Source: Actinomycetota bacterium
GTDB lineage: Bacteria > Actinomycetota > UBA4738 > HRBIN12
Length of the DNA: 17,059 nt
Direction: 5' to 3'
NCBI GenBank assembly: GCA_005883885.1
Contig: VAYF01000127.1
Coordinates: 1 to 17,059 of the forward strand
Shown here: in pieces, positions 6,157 to 13,095 of the stretch
Numbering within the stretch: position 1 is the first letter of the stretch
Layout of the letters: every line of letters starts with the position of its first letter
The notes under the pieces: model-generated
What the model saw: the letters and a program-made list of their open reading frames with translations, nothing else
What the model was told of the DNA's origin: nothing
Databases searched by the model: none
Translations under genes and position numbers: made by a program

Positions 6157-7098
6157 TCAGTCGAGCGTGAAGTAGTCGGGACCCTGGTAGCGACCGGTGC
6201 GCTCCTTGGCGATCTGCATCAACACGTCGTTCAGCAGGCTCGACGCGCCGATCCGGAAGCGGTTCGGGGTCATCCAGACCGGACCGAGCGTCTCGTGGAG
6301 CATGACGAGGTAGCGGATCGCGTCCTTCGCCCTGCGGACGCCGCCGGCGACCTTGATCCCCACGGCGCGGCCGGTGTCCCGGTGGAAGTCCCTCGCCCCC
6401 TCGAACATGCACAGCGCGGTGGGGAGCGTCGCGTTCACCCCGATCTTGCCGGTCGACGTCTTGATGAAGTCGGCGCCGGCCGCCATCGCGAGCGCGCTCG
6501 CTTGGCGGACGCGATCGTAGGAACCGAGCTCGCCGGTCTCCAGGATCACCTTGAGAGACGCGGCCCCGGCGGCCTCGCGCGCGGCGACCAGCTCCTCGAA
6601 CGCCTGCTGGTAGCGGCCTCCTAGGAAGAGCGACCGGTTGAGCACGATGTCGACCTCGTCGGCGCCCATCGCCACGACGTCGCGGATCTCTTGCAGCCGA
6701 ACCTCGAGGGGGCCGAGCCCTGCGGGGAACCCGCCCGCCACGCTCGCGACGCGGACCGTCGACCCGGCGAGCTGCGTGACCGCCGTGGGGACGAGCCAGG
6801 GGTAGATGCAGACCGCCGCCACCGAGGGGACCGTCGGGTCGAGCGGATCGGGGCGCACGGCCTTCGAGCACATCGCGACGATCTTGCCGACGGTGTCCGT
6901 GCCCTCGAGGGTGGTCAGGTCCGTGCACCGGATCGCGAGGTCGAGCGCCCACAGCTTCGCGTCACGTTTGATCGACCGGGTGGCGAGCGCGGCGGCACGC
7001 TCCTCCAACCCGACCGCATCCACGGCGGGGGTGCGCGTGATCATCGTCGACGCAACGGATGAGCTGATCACGGGCGATAGCGGGGCGAAGCTGCTCAT
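6157..7098 (-). CDS. deoC: Deoxyribose-phosphate aldolase
   Basis: The 313-residue product carries the DeoC core: IRCTDLTTLEGTDTV near residue 50-65, VASVAGGFPAG, ADEVDIVLNRSLFLGG, then the Schiff-base lysine in DFIKTSTGKIGVNATLP and the second active-site lysine in GIKVAGGVR. It splits 2-deoxyribose 5-phosphate into glyceraldehyde 3-phosphate and acetaldehyde. It is longer at both ends than the E. coli enzyme, as is usual for the actinobacterial and animal-type branch. It leads an operon with a DinB-like protein and two aldehyde dehydrogenase-family proteins, a sensible layout for removing acetaldehyde. TACCCT lies 7 bases before the ATG. An internal ATG 18 codons later (7044) is an alternative start. 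Confidence 0.95.
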   Translation of the reverse strand: MSSFAPLSPVISSSVASTMITRTPAVDAVGLEERAAALATRSIKRDAKLWALDLAIRCTDLTTLEGTDTVGKIVAMCSKAVRPDPLDPTVPSVAAVCIYPWLVPTAVTQLAGSTVRVASVAGGFPAGLGPLEVRLQEIRDVVAMGADEVDIVLNRSLFLGGRYQQAFEELVAAREAAGAASLKVILETGELGSYDRVRQASALAMAAGADFIKTSTGKIGVNATLPTALCMFEGARDFHRDTGRAVGIKVAGGVRRAKDAIRYLVMLHETLGPVWMTPNRFRIGASSLLNDVLMQIAKERTGRYQGPDYFTLD

Positions 7099-7105
7099 GC
7101 CGACC

Positions 7106-7111
7106 AGGGTA
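7106..7111 (-). promoter_or_regulatory. Putative -10 element of the deoC operon
   Basis: TACCCT on the minus strand, 7 bases before the deoC ATG, with no Shine-Dalgarno. It is 30 bases from the divergent TAGGCT of the cupredoxin gene, so two back-to-back leaderless promoters may share this 57-base gap. Confidence 0.42.
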
Positions 7112-7141
7112 ATCGACGTGTCGTGGGAGCGGCGCCGCCGA

Positions 7142-7147
7142 TAGGCT
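7142..7147 (+). promoter_or_regulatory. Putative -10 element of the cupredoxin gene
   Basis: TAGGCT lies 8 bases before the ATG at 7156, with no Shine-Dalgarno between them. The identical hexamer precedes the HIT gene on the minus strand. No clear -35 was found. Confidence 0.4.
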
Positions 7148-7155
7148 CGGCGCCG

Positions 7156-7506
7156 ATGCCGACCATTCGATCGCTCCTCCTCCTCGTGATCCTCTGCGCC
7201 GGAGGGATGTCGTGCTCCAGCTCGGGCACCGCGTCGTCGTGCGCGCCGAGCGGCCCGACGCAGACGGTCGACCTCAAGGACTTCGCGTTCGAGCCCGCCT
7301 GCATCGGCGCGTCGACCGGGTCCACGATCGCGTTGCGGAACACCGGGAGCACCCTGCACACGTTCACGATCACCGGAACCGCGATCGACCAGAAGCTCGA
7401 CGGAGGCGCGGATGGCCAGGTCTCGCTCGCCGGGATCGCGCCGGGGACGTACGCGGTCGTGTGCACGGTCCACCCGCAGATGACGGCGACGCTTCAGGTG
7501 ACCTAG
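7156..7506 (+). CDS. Cupredoxin-type lipoprotein (plastocyanin/azurin-like)
   Basis: The 116-residue product has a lipoprotein signal (IRSLLLLVILCAGGMSC, modified cysteine 20; the Met at -3 is a loose lipobox). One beta-sandwich domain follows. A type 1 copper site is visible: His68 in STLHTFTITG, then Cys103, His106 and Met109 in CTVHPQM, the standard Cys-x2-His-x2-Met loop. It would be an electron carrier or copper protein anchored outside the membrane. The ATG at 7156 is preferred over one 11 codons earlier because the signal peptide then starts correctly and a -10-like TAGGCT fits. Its TAG stop overlaps the era TAG stop on the other strand in the palindrome CTAG (7503-7506). The electron partner is unknown. 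Confidence 0.85.
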   Translation: MPTIRSLLLLVILCAGGMSCSSSGTASSCAPSGPTQTVDLKDFAFEPACIGASTGSTIALRNTGSTLHTFTITGTAIDQKLDGGADGQVSLAGIAPGTYAVVCTVHPQMTATLQVT

Positions 7507-8387
7507 AACCCCAGCCGCTCGAGCGCGCGCGGGTCGCGCTGCCACTCCTTCAGGACCTTCACGTGGAGATCCAGGTAGACCTTCGTGCCCAGGAGGAGCT
7601 CCATCTCCTCGCGGGCACGTGACCCGATCGTCTTCAGCGTCTCGCCGCCGCGGCCGATCACGATCCCCTTCTGCGACTCACGTTCGACGATCAGCGACGC
7701 GTGGACCTTGGTCAGCGAGTCGTCGTACTCGAGCTCCTCGACGACGACCGCGATCGAGTGAGGGACCTCCTGCCGCGTGACGGCCAGCGCCTTCTCGCGC
7801 ACGATCTCCGCGAGTCGCACGTCGAGCGGTTGATCCGTGATCGTCTCCTCGGGATACAGCGCGGGGCCTTCGGGGATCCGTTCGAGGATCACCCGCCGGA
7901 GCATGCCGACGCCTTTGCCCTGCCGGGCGGATACGGGCACGATCTCGTCGTAGTCGCCGAGCGCTCCCGCCGCGGCGAGTTGGGGAACCTCCGACCGGCC
8001 GAAGGTGGCGTCGACCTTGTTCACCACGCAGATCGCGCGGGCCCCCGTCGGCCGGACCCGGTGCTCGTAGACGAACGCGTCGCCCGTCCCCACCCCCGCG
8101 GCCGCATCCACGACGTGCAGGACGACGTCGACGCCCGACACCGCGTCACCCACGAGCTCGTTCAGCCGCTCGCCGAGCAGCGTCCTCGGCTTGTGGTACC
8201 CCGGGGTGTCGGTCAGCACGACCTGCGCCCCCTCGGTCGACCAGATCGCGTGGATCCCGCGACGCGTCGTCTGCGGCTTCTCGGAGACGATCGCGACCTT
8301 CTGGCCGACGAGCGCGTTCACGAGGGTGGACTTGCCGACGTTCGGTCTCCCGACCACGGCGACGACGCCGCTCCGGAAGGCGGTCAT
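7503..8387 (-). CDS. era: GTPase Era
   Basis: The 294-residue product starts MTAFRSGVVAVVGRPNVGKS with the G1 loop. It continues with the G2 region (SEKPQTTRRGIHAIW), G3 (DTPGYHK), G4 (NKVD) and a C-terminal KH domain with GIVIGRGGETLKTIG. Era binds the 3' end of 16S rRNA and is needed for 30S maturation; it is essential in most bacteria. The ATG at 8387-8385 forms an ATGA overlap with the relic stop of cdd. Because of the deletion in cdd, the frame is now open back to 8654, so a 383-residue fusion with 89 residues of cytidine deaminase could also be made. There is only a weak GGGA before the era ATG, so the way it is initiated is uncertain. Confidence 0.95.
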   Translation of the reverse strand: MTAFRSGVVAVVGRPNVGKSTLVNALVGQKVAIVSEKPQTTRRGIHAIWSTEGAQVVLTDTPGYHKPRTLLGERLNELVGDAVSGVDVVLHVVDAAAGVGTGDAFVYEHRVRPTGARAICVVNKVDATFGRSEVPQLAAAGALGDYDEIVPVSARQGKGVGMLRRVILERIPEGPALYPEETITDQPLDVRLAEIVREKALAVTRQEVPHSIAVVVEELEYDDSLTKVHASLIVERESQKGIVIGRGGETLKTIGSRAREEMELLLGTKVYLDLHVKVLKEWQRDPRALERLGF

Positions 8388-8654
8388 CGTCCCAGGTCGT
8401 TCGGGCCGAACGCGCTGGGGAGCAGGTCCTCCGTCGATCCGGCGTTCGCCGGCATCGATCATGCGGCCGACGGCGTTGCGCTCGGCGCAGACCGACACGG
8501 GATAGCTCGCGTTCTCGATGTTCTGGCCCGTGAAGATCTGACCATTCGCGATGACCGCGGCGCCCACCGGGAAACCCGAGTACGGCGCGTACGCCCGATC
8601 CATCGCGGCTCGAGCTTCGCGAAGCGCTTCGTCGATCAGCGCGTGCCCATCCAT
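8384..8654 (-). pseudogene. cdd: Cytidine deaminase with an internal deletion, N-terminus fused in frame to era
   Basis: From the ATG at 8654 the first 74 residues are a clear cytidine deaminase: AYAPYSGFPVGAAV, GQNIENASYPVSVCAERNAV (zinc ligand Cys56 and catalytic Glu58), GRMIDAGERRID. The next bases, in the +1 frame (8434-8384), read EDLLPSAFGPNDLGR and stop, which is the typical end of the family (LLPxAFxxxDL). About 45 residues between these parts are missing, including the PCGxCR motif that supplies the other two zinc ligands. The remnant cannot be active. The original TGA still overlaps the era ATG (ATGA). The loss shifts the frame so that the N-terminus runs into era. TACCAT lies 7 bases before the ATG. 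Confidence 0.88.
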
Positions 8655-8661
8655 CGGGTCG

Positions 8662-8667
8662 ATGGTA
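8662..8667 (-). promoter_or_regulatory. Putative -10 element of the cdd-era unit
   Basis: TACCAT on the minus strand, 7 bases before the cdd ATG, identical to the hexamer before recO. If used, it yields a leaderless mRNA, and ribosomes would then read through the cdd remnant into era. Confidence 0.4.
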
Positions 8668-8758
8668 CCCGCCGAACCCTGGGCTCCCGCTGTGGCATCA
8701 TCGAGCAGCCCGAGTTCGAGGGTCCTCGGACCCCCAACCCGCTGGAGGCTCTCGATCG

Positions 8759-9352
8759 GTGTCGCGATCGCCTGAGAGGTTCGCTTCCTGGACGGTGATC
8801 GTGCTGATAGGGGCGGTGTTCTCGCTCAATACGGTGCCCGCGGTGGGCCGAACCGTGACGCCGACGTGCCACGGTCGCAGAGCGAGCATCGTCGGCACCC
8901 CGGGGAACGATCTCCTCCGCGGCACGCGGGGTGCGGATGTGATCGTCGGCCTCGGCGGCGACGACATCATCCTCGGCAGGGGTGGGGACGACGTGATCTG
9001 CGGGAACGGGGGGGATGACGAGCTGATCGGGTTCAGCGGCAACGACATCCTGCTCGGAGGCTCGGGCTTCGATGGTCTGTTCGGGGTCACCGGTGATGAC
9101 CAGGAGTTCGGCGGAAGGGGCCGCGACCTGATGACCTCGGGCGGCGGTGATGTCGGTCGGGACATCTTGAACGGGGGCCCGGGGAACGACGCGCTGCTGA
9201 ACGCCGGCCCGGGGGACGACAGGCTCCAGGGCGGATCCGGGAACGATGCGATGATCGGTGGACCAGGATCCGACTTCTTGTTCGGCGCCGCGGGGAACGA
9301 CCTCATCGACGGAACCCGGTCCTCGGCAGCCGATGGGCAAGATCGGATGTGA
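8759..9352 (+). CDS. Secreted RTX-type repeat protein, N-terminal part (frame ends early)
   Basis: The GTG at 8759 has GGAGG ten bases upstream. The 197-residue frame has a signal sequence (FASWTVIVLIGAVFSLNTV), then a module beginning TPTCHGRRASIVGTPGNDLL, then GGxGxD repeats from residue 46 to about 187. It resembles the RTX protein at 2759, with the same 44-residue spacing of two cysteines (37 and 81). It ends in ADGQDRM and lacks the C-terminal cysteine pair seen in the other two RTX frames. The next frame (from 9333) continues the repeats without a signal peptide. The two most likely form one long exported protein split by a single-base change near 9333-9347. No riboswitch was found upstream. 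Confidence 0.8.
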   Translation: MSRSPERFASWTVIVLIGAVFSLNTVPAVGRTVTPTCHGRRASIVGTPGNDLLRGTRGADVIVGLGGDDIILGRGGDDVICGNGGDDELIGFSGNDILLGGSGFDGLFGVTGDDQEFGGRGRDLMTSGGGDVGRDILNGGPGNDALLNAGPGDDRLQGGSGNDAMIGGPGSDFLFGAAGNDLIDGTRSSAADGQDRM

Positions 9353-9824
9353 TGGGCTGCGTGCGACGATCGTCGGCACGCCTGGTCCGGACGTCCTGTT
9401 CGGAACCCCCGCGCGGGATGTGATCCAAGCGTTGGGTGGCAACGACGCGGTATCCGGACTCGGTGGCGATGACGTCATCTGTGGTGGGAGAGGTCGGGAT
9501 CTGCTGGACGGCGGGGACGGGAACGACGTCGTGATCGGCGGACCGGGCGCGGATCTGCTCGAGGGCGGGTTCGGCCAGAACGTCATGCGTGGCGGCGGAG
9601 GGAACGACGCGATCCACGGCGGCAACGGGAACGACCTCATCAGCGGCGGCCCGGGGAACGATGCGATCTACGGCGACGATGGGAGCGACCGGATGTTCGG
9701 CGGCGCCGGCGACGACGTGATCGGAGGCGGCTACGGTCTCGACCGGATCTTCGGCGAGGGGGGCGACGACGTGCTCTTTGGGCTCGAGGGGAAGGACGCC
9801 ACGTTGGGGGGGCCGGGCTTCGAC
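8894..9824 (+). repeat. Long RTX nonapeptide repeat tract across the two frames
   Basis: Repeats of 27 bases encode GGxGxDxLx units such as GGNGNDLISGGPGNDAIYG. They run through both frames with a non-repeat break at about 9323-9374, where the second capping module begins. The units are diverged, so they are old rather than recent copies. Confidence 0.8.
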
Positions 9825-9887
9825 GTGTGCCTCGACTGGGAACGGAGGGCCGCCGGATGCGAGTCGAGCCGAGCCGGCCGGCGCTGA
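9333..9887 (+). CDS. RTX-type repeat protein, C-terminal part in a shifted frame
   Basis: This frame opens at an ATG (9333) inside the end of the upstream RTX frame and reads CDGLRATIVGTPGPDVLFG, a second copy of the capping module, followed by GGxGxD repeats (residues 15-164). The ending DVCLDWERRAAGCESS has two cysteines ten apart, as at the end of the RTX protein at 2759. It has no signal peptide, so alone it could not be exported by Sec. Dropping one base near 9347 joins it to the preceding frame as ...DGQDR-CDGLRATIVG.... Re-initiation at the overlapping ATG is an alternative but would leave a cytoplasmic calcium-repeat protein. It ends 6 bases before the converging corC-like stop. Confidence 0.78.
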   Translation: MGKIGCDGLRATIVGTPGPDVLFGTPARDVIQALGGNDAVSGLGGDDVICGGRGRDLLDGGDGNDVVIGGPGADLLEGGFGQNVMRGGGGNDAIHGGNGNDLISGGPGNDAIYGDDGSDRMFGGAGDDVIGGGYGLDRIFGEGGDDVLFGLEGKDATLGGPGFDVCLDWERRAAGCESSRAGRR

Positions 9888-9893
9888 GGAGGT

Positions 9894-11174
9894 TCAGTCC
9901 CCCGCGAGGCTCTCTTCCGGATCGGCCGACTCGGGCTCCCGCGTGATGAGGACGGTCGACACCCGGCGTCCCTGGACCTCTTCCGCCTTGAACCGTAGGC
10001 CCTGGAACCCCGTTTCCTCACCCGGATCCGGGATCTTGCCGAACAGCTCCAGGACGAGCCCCCCGACCGTGTCCCACTCTTCGTCCGGGAGCTCCGAATC
10101 CAGCAGCTCGTTCACATCGTCGATCGAGGTCTTCCCGGACACGCGGTAGACGCCGTCGCCGACCTCGACCATGTCGGGCACCTCGGTGTCGTACTCGTCG
10201 GTGATCTCCCCGACAAGCTCCTCCAACAGATCCTCGAGCGAAACGATGCCGGTGACCGATCCGTACTCGTCGGTCACGATCGCCTGGTGGAACTTCTCCA
10301 GCTGCATCTCCCGCAGCAGGTCCGCCACCTTCTTCGACTCGGGCACGAACCGCGCCGGCCGGCAGATGTCGGTGAGCGGCATGTCGTCGTCGCCCTGGTA
10401 GAGCGCCTTGAGGACGTCCTTCGCGAAGACGACCCCCACCACGTCGTCGAGGTCCTCGTGGAACACCGGGATCCGGGAGTAGCCGTGTTCGAGCACGAGC
10501 GCCTGCACATCGCGCAGGGTCGCGGTGTCCTCGACCGCGATCACGTCCGGCCGCGGCACCATCACCTCGCGGACGATCGTGTCGCCGAACTCGAAGATGG
10601 AGTGGATCAGCTCCTTCTCCCCCTCCTCGATCACGCCCTCCTCGGATGCGACCTCGGCTGAGGCTCGGAGCTCCTGCTCCGTGATGTAGGGGCCTTCCTT
10701 GAGACCCTTGCCGGGCATCAGCACGTTGGCGAACACGAGGAGTGCCTTCGCGAAGGGGCCCAGGATGCGGCCGAGGAACACGACGGGTGGGGCAACCACC
10801 AGCGCGACCCGATCGGTGCGTTCGATCGCGAATGTCTTCGGCGTCACCTCGGCGAACACGAAGAGCAGCAGCGTCATCACGATCGTCGCGACGATCTCCC
10901 CCGCCTGCTGGAAATGGCGGACCGCGAACGAGGTTGCGATCGTCGTGCCCCCGATCGTGAACAGCAGCGTCAGGAACAGCACGACGTTGAGGAACGGCGC
11001 GGGGTTCTCGACGATCTTCACCAGCGGACCGGCGCCACGGCGGCCGTCCTCGCGCAGACGGAACGCGCGCACGCGATTCATCCGGGTGATGGCGGACTCC
11101 GACGCCGCGAAGAATCCGACGCCGACGATCGAGACGATGACGAGCGCGATCGAGAGCCAGTCGGCAGACGTCAT
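9894..11174 (-). CDS. CorC/HlyC-family membrane protein (DUF21, CBS pair, CorC_HlyC domain)
   Basis: The 426-residue product has the full three-part layout. The DUF21 membrane region spans about residues 1-190, with segments such as WLSIALVIVSIVGVGFFAAS, FLNVVLFLTLLFTIGG and IVATIVMTLLLFVFAEVTPK. A CBS pair spans about 205-330 (REVMVPRPDVIAVEDTATL, VVGVVFAKDVL, IVTDEYGSVTGIVSLEDLLE). A CorC_HlyC domain is C-terminal. Homologs have been linked to magnesium/cobalt efflux; 'hemolysin' is a legacy name. The ATG at 11174 is chosen because it overlaps the ybeY stop (ATGA); a start 13 codons upstream would lie inside ybeY. It belongs to the dnaJ-to-era housekeeping cluster. Confidence 0.93.
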   Translation of the reverse strand: MTSADWLSIALVIVSIVGVGFFAASESAITRMNRVRAFRLREDGRRGAGPLVKIVENPAPFLNVVLFLTLLFTIGGTTIATSFAVRHFQQAGEIVATIVMTLLLFVFAEVTPKTFAIERTDRVALVVAPPVVFLGRILGPFAKALLVFANVLMPGKGLKEGPYITEQELRASAEVASEEGVIEEGEKELIHSIFEFGDTIVREVMVPRPDVIAVEDTATLRDVQALVLEHGYSRIPVFHEDLDDVVGVVFAKDVLKALYQGDDDMPLTDICRPARFVPESKKVADLLREMQLEKFHQAIVTDEYGSVTGIVSLEDLLEELVGEITDEYDTEVPDMVEVGDGVYRVSGKTSIDDVNELLDSELPDEEWDTVGGLVLELFGKIPDPGEETGFQGLRFKAEEVQGRRVSTVLITREPESADPEESLAGD

Positions 11175-11632
11175 GGCGCCTGCACCCCGCTGTAGGCGGT
11201 CTGCCTGGCCCACATCGTCGCTTTCTCCACGTCCTCTTCGTGGTCGTACCCGAGCAGATGCAAGACGCCGTGGACGACGAGCAGCCGGAGCTCGGCGCTG
11301 GGATCGTCGGGGTTGTTGCGCGCGGCGACCGACGGCGCGATCACGACGTCGCCCAGCACCCGGAGGCCGCGTTCGTCCTCCCCGTCCAACGGGAAGCTGA
11401 GGACGTCGGTCGGCCCCGGCTCGTCGAGGTAGCGGACGTGCAGCTCCTCCATCTCGGCGTCGTCGACGAAGCTGAGCGACAGCTCCACCTTCCGGAGCCC
11501 CTCGGCGATCAGGGTCTCGCGGGCGAGCGCCGCCAACGCGTCGACGTCGACCGGCGCGGTCTGGCGGTCGCTGATCAGGACCGCGGGCACGGTGGGCGAG
11601 GTATGGCCGCCGGGACTCGGATCGTCGCTCAT
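11171..11632 (-). CDS. ybeY: Endoribonuclease YbeY (rRNA maturation factor)
   Basis: The 153-residue product contains the metal-binding HGVLHLLGYDH signature near the end (three histidines coordinating zinc) and the upstream LDEPGPTDVLSFP motif. YbeY takes part in 16S rRNA 3'-end maturation and 70S quality control. The first 20 or so residues (Ser/Pro/Gly-rich) are an extension beyond the core fold. It begins 6 bases after phoH and overlaps the corC-like start by 4 bases, so the three are co-translated. The family is near-universal in bacteria and its place between phoH and corC is conserved. Confidence 0.95.
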   Translation of the reverse strand: MSDDPSPGGHTSPTVPAVLISDRQTAPVDVDALAALARETLIAEGLRKVELSLSFVDDAEMEELHVRYLDEPGPTDVLSFPLDGEDERGLRVLGDVVIAPSVAARNNPDDPSAELRLLVVHGVLHLLGYDHEEDVEKATMWARQTAYSGVQAP

Positions 11633-11638
11633 CGCGGT

Positions 11639-12652
11639 TCAGTCATCGGCCGCCAGCCGTTGCTGGCCGTAGCGGCCGTACGCCTCGACGATGTCCTGAA
11701 CGATCTTGTGGCGAACGACGTCCTTGCCACCCAGGTGGACGAACGAGATGCCCTCGATCCCTTCCAGGATCTCCTGGACGACATGCAGACCCGAGAGCTG
11801 ACCGGTCGGTAGGTCCACCTGGGTGACATCACCGTTCACCACGGCGGTCGACCCGAAGCCCAGCCGTGTGAGGAACATCTTCATCTGCTCGGGGGTGGTG
11901 TTCTGCGCCTCGTCGAGGATGATGAACGCGTCGTTCAACGTCCTTCCCCGCAGGAAGCCGAGCGGCGCGACCTCCACGACCCCGCGCTCCATCGGCCGCG
12001 GCAGCGTGTCGGGACCCGTCATCTCGTAGAGGGCGTCGTAGAGCGGCCGCATGTACGGATCGATCTTCTCGTAGAGTGATGCCGGCAGGAATCCGAGCCG
12101 CTCTCCGGCCTCGACCGCGGGCCGGGTGAGGATCAACCGCGAGACCTGTCGCTCCTGGAGCGCCCGGACCGCGACGGCGACGGCGAGGTACGTCTTGCCC
12201 GTCCCCGCCGGCCCGATCGCGAAGGTCATGGTGGCGTGGCGGATCGCATCGACGTAGCGCTTCTGGCCGAAGGTCTTCGGCGCGATCTTCTTCCCGCGCG
12301 AGGACAGGAGGTTGTCTCCCAGCACCTCGCTCGGTCGTGGAAGCTCCTCCTCGCCGGGCTCGACCACGCCACCCGTCACCATCGCGATCGTCTGCCCGAC
12401 CGAATCCTCCGTGAGGTCGTGGCCTCGCTCCAGGAGCTCGAGGAGCTCCTCGAAGATGCGGCCGACGCGCTCCGCCTCGTCGGGCGGCCCGGAGATCGTG
12501 ATCTCGTTGCCTCGAACGAGGATGTCCGCGCCGAAAGCGCCTTCGATGAGCTTCAGGAAGGAATCGCGCTGGCCGAGCAGGGCGACCATCGATTGGTGAC
12601 CCGGGACCAGGATCTTCATCTGTGCGGTGGCGGCTGCCACGTGTTCCGACAT
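11639..12652 (-). CDS. phoH: PhoH-family ATPase
   Basis: With the ATG at 12652 the product has 337 residues. An N-terminal KH-like region (GADILVRGNEITISGPPDEA) precedes the ATPase, with Walker A GPAGTGKT at about 147-154 and Walker B FIILDEAQ at about 243-250; PTGQLSGL follows later. PhoH-like proteins are RNA-linked ATPases of uncertain role, repeatedly found beside ybeY and thought to act in RNA metabolism. The start is uncertain: GTG at 12712 (20 residues longer, but it would place a strong hairpin in the coding region) and ATG at 12619 are alternatives, and none has a clear Shine-Dalgarno. Confidence 0.93.
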   Translation of the reverse strand: MSEHVAAATAQMKILVPGHQSMVALLGQRDSFLKLIEGAFGADILVRGNEITISGPPDEAERVGRIFEELLELLERGHDLTEDSVGQTIAMVTGGVVEPGEEELPRPSEVLGDNLLSSRGKKIAPKTFGQKRYVDAIRHATMTFAIGPAGTGKTYLAVAVAVRALQERQVSRLILTRPAVEAGERLGFLPASLYEKIDPYMRPLYDALYEMTGPDTLPRPMERGVVEVAPLGFLRGRTLNDAFIILDEAQNTTPEQMKMFLTRLGFGSTAVVNGDVTQVDLPTGQLSGLHVVQEILEGIEGISFVHLGGKDVVRHKIVQDIVEAYGRYGQQRLAADD

Positions 12653-12691
12653 CCGGGGCGACGCCCCGTTCCCTCCTGCTCGAAGTGCGAA

Positions 12692-12710
12692 GGCCGTCCT
12701 GGGGACGGCC
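12692..12710 (-). terminator. 8-bp hairpin between the HIT gene and phoH
   Basis: GGCCGTCC pairs perfectly with GGACGGCC around a three-base loop. It starts 20 bases after the HIT stop on the minus strand. A smaller stem (CGGGGC/GCCCCG, 12654-12668) sits immediately before the phoH ATG. These may attenuate read-through or mask the phoH start. There is no T-tract, so termination strength is doubtful. Confidence 0.4.
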
Positions 12711-12729
12711 ACCCCTATGCTACCCGCTG

Positions 12730-13080
12730 TCAGCCCGGGGGCCAGCCCATCGGGCGTCCGCCGAGCAGGTGGAAGTGCAGGTGGAAGACCGCCTGACCCG
12801 CGTCGGGGCCGACGTTGGACACGAATCGCCAGCCCCCCTCGTCGATCCCCTCCGTGCGCGCCAGATGCGCTGCCGCCTGAACGATGTCCGCGAGCAGCGA
12901 GCCGTGGGCGTCCCCGACCTCGGCCAGCGACTCGATGTGCTCCTTCGGGATCAGCAGGATGTGCGTGGGGGCCTGCGGGTTGACGTCGCGGAAGGCGACG
13001 ACCCGATCCGACTCCCGCAGGATCTCCGCTGGGACCTCCCGCGCGGCGATCTTGCAGAAAAGGCAGTTGGGGTCGCTCAT
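12730..13080 (-). CDS. HIT-family (histidine triad) nucleotide-binding protein
   Basis: The 116-residue product carries the histidine triad HLHFHLLGGR near its end and the N-terminal CLFCKIAAREVPAEI with a CxxC typical of HINT-like proteins. Such enzymes hydrolyse AMP-linked nucleotides (phosphoramidates, aminoacyl adenylates). The length matches HINT proteins exactly. It lies between dnaJ and phoH, as in several Actinomycetota. TAGGCT lies 9 bases before the ATG, in the 24-base gap after dnaJ, so it may also be transcribed from an internal leaderless promoter. The physiological substrate cannot be read from the sequence. Confidence 0.94.
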   Translation of the reverse strand: MSDPNCLFCKIAAREVPAEILRESDRVVAFRDVNPQAPTHILLIPKEHIESLAEVGDAHGSLLADIVQAAAHLARTEGIDEGGWRFVSNVGPDAGQAVFHLHFHLLGGRPMGWPPG

Positions 13081-13089
13081 CAGGGGCCG

Positions 13090-13095
13090 AGCCTA
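13090..13095 (-). promoter_or_regulatory. Putative internal -10 element before the HIT gene
   Basis: TAGGCT on the minus strand, 9 bases before the HIT ATG; the same hexamer precedes the cupredoxin gene. It would let HIT-phoH-ybeY-corC be expressed apart from heat-shock-controlled hrcA-dnaJ. Confidence 0.38.

Noticed and set aside
7503..8654. Reading the 383-codon frame as a designed Cdd-Era fusion enzyme
   Set aside because: The deaminase part lacks the PCxxC zinc ligands, and its true C-terminus and stop are still visible in another frame, so the fusion is a by-product of a deletion.
8655..8758. A second c-di-GMP riboswitch before the long RTX gene
   Set aside because: No GCAAAG core, GGGCAAACC-like segment or paired arms are present; only a short GGGTCC/GGACCC stem is seen.
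9340..9347. AGATCGGA at the RTX frame break, matching the first bases of a common sequencing adapter
   Set aside because: Eight bases only, the match ends at once, and the sequence fits the coding context; GATCGG is frequent in this DNA.
5584..9347. GATCG near three of the frame breaks (aldehyde dehydrogenase, cdd, RTX) as a shared recombination motif
   Set aside because: GATCG is very common throughout this GC-rich window, and it is absent at the zinc-ribbon break.
12653..12712. GTG start of phoH at 12712
   Set aside because: It would place an 8-bp hairpin and a second stem inside the coding region and adds 20 residues without resemblance to the family; it remains possible because a TAGCAT lies nearby.
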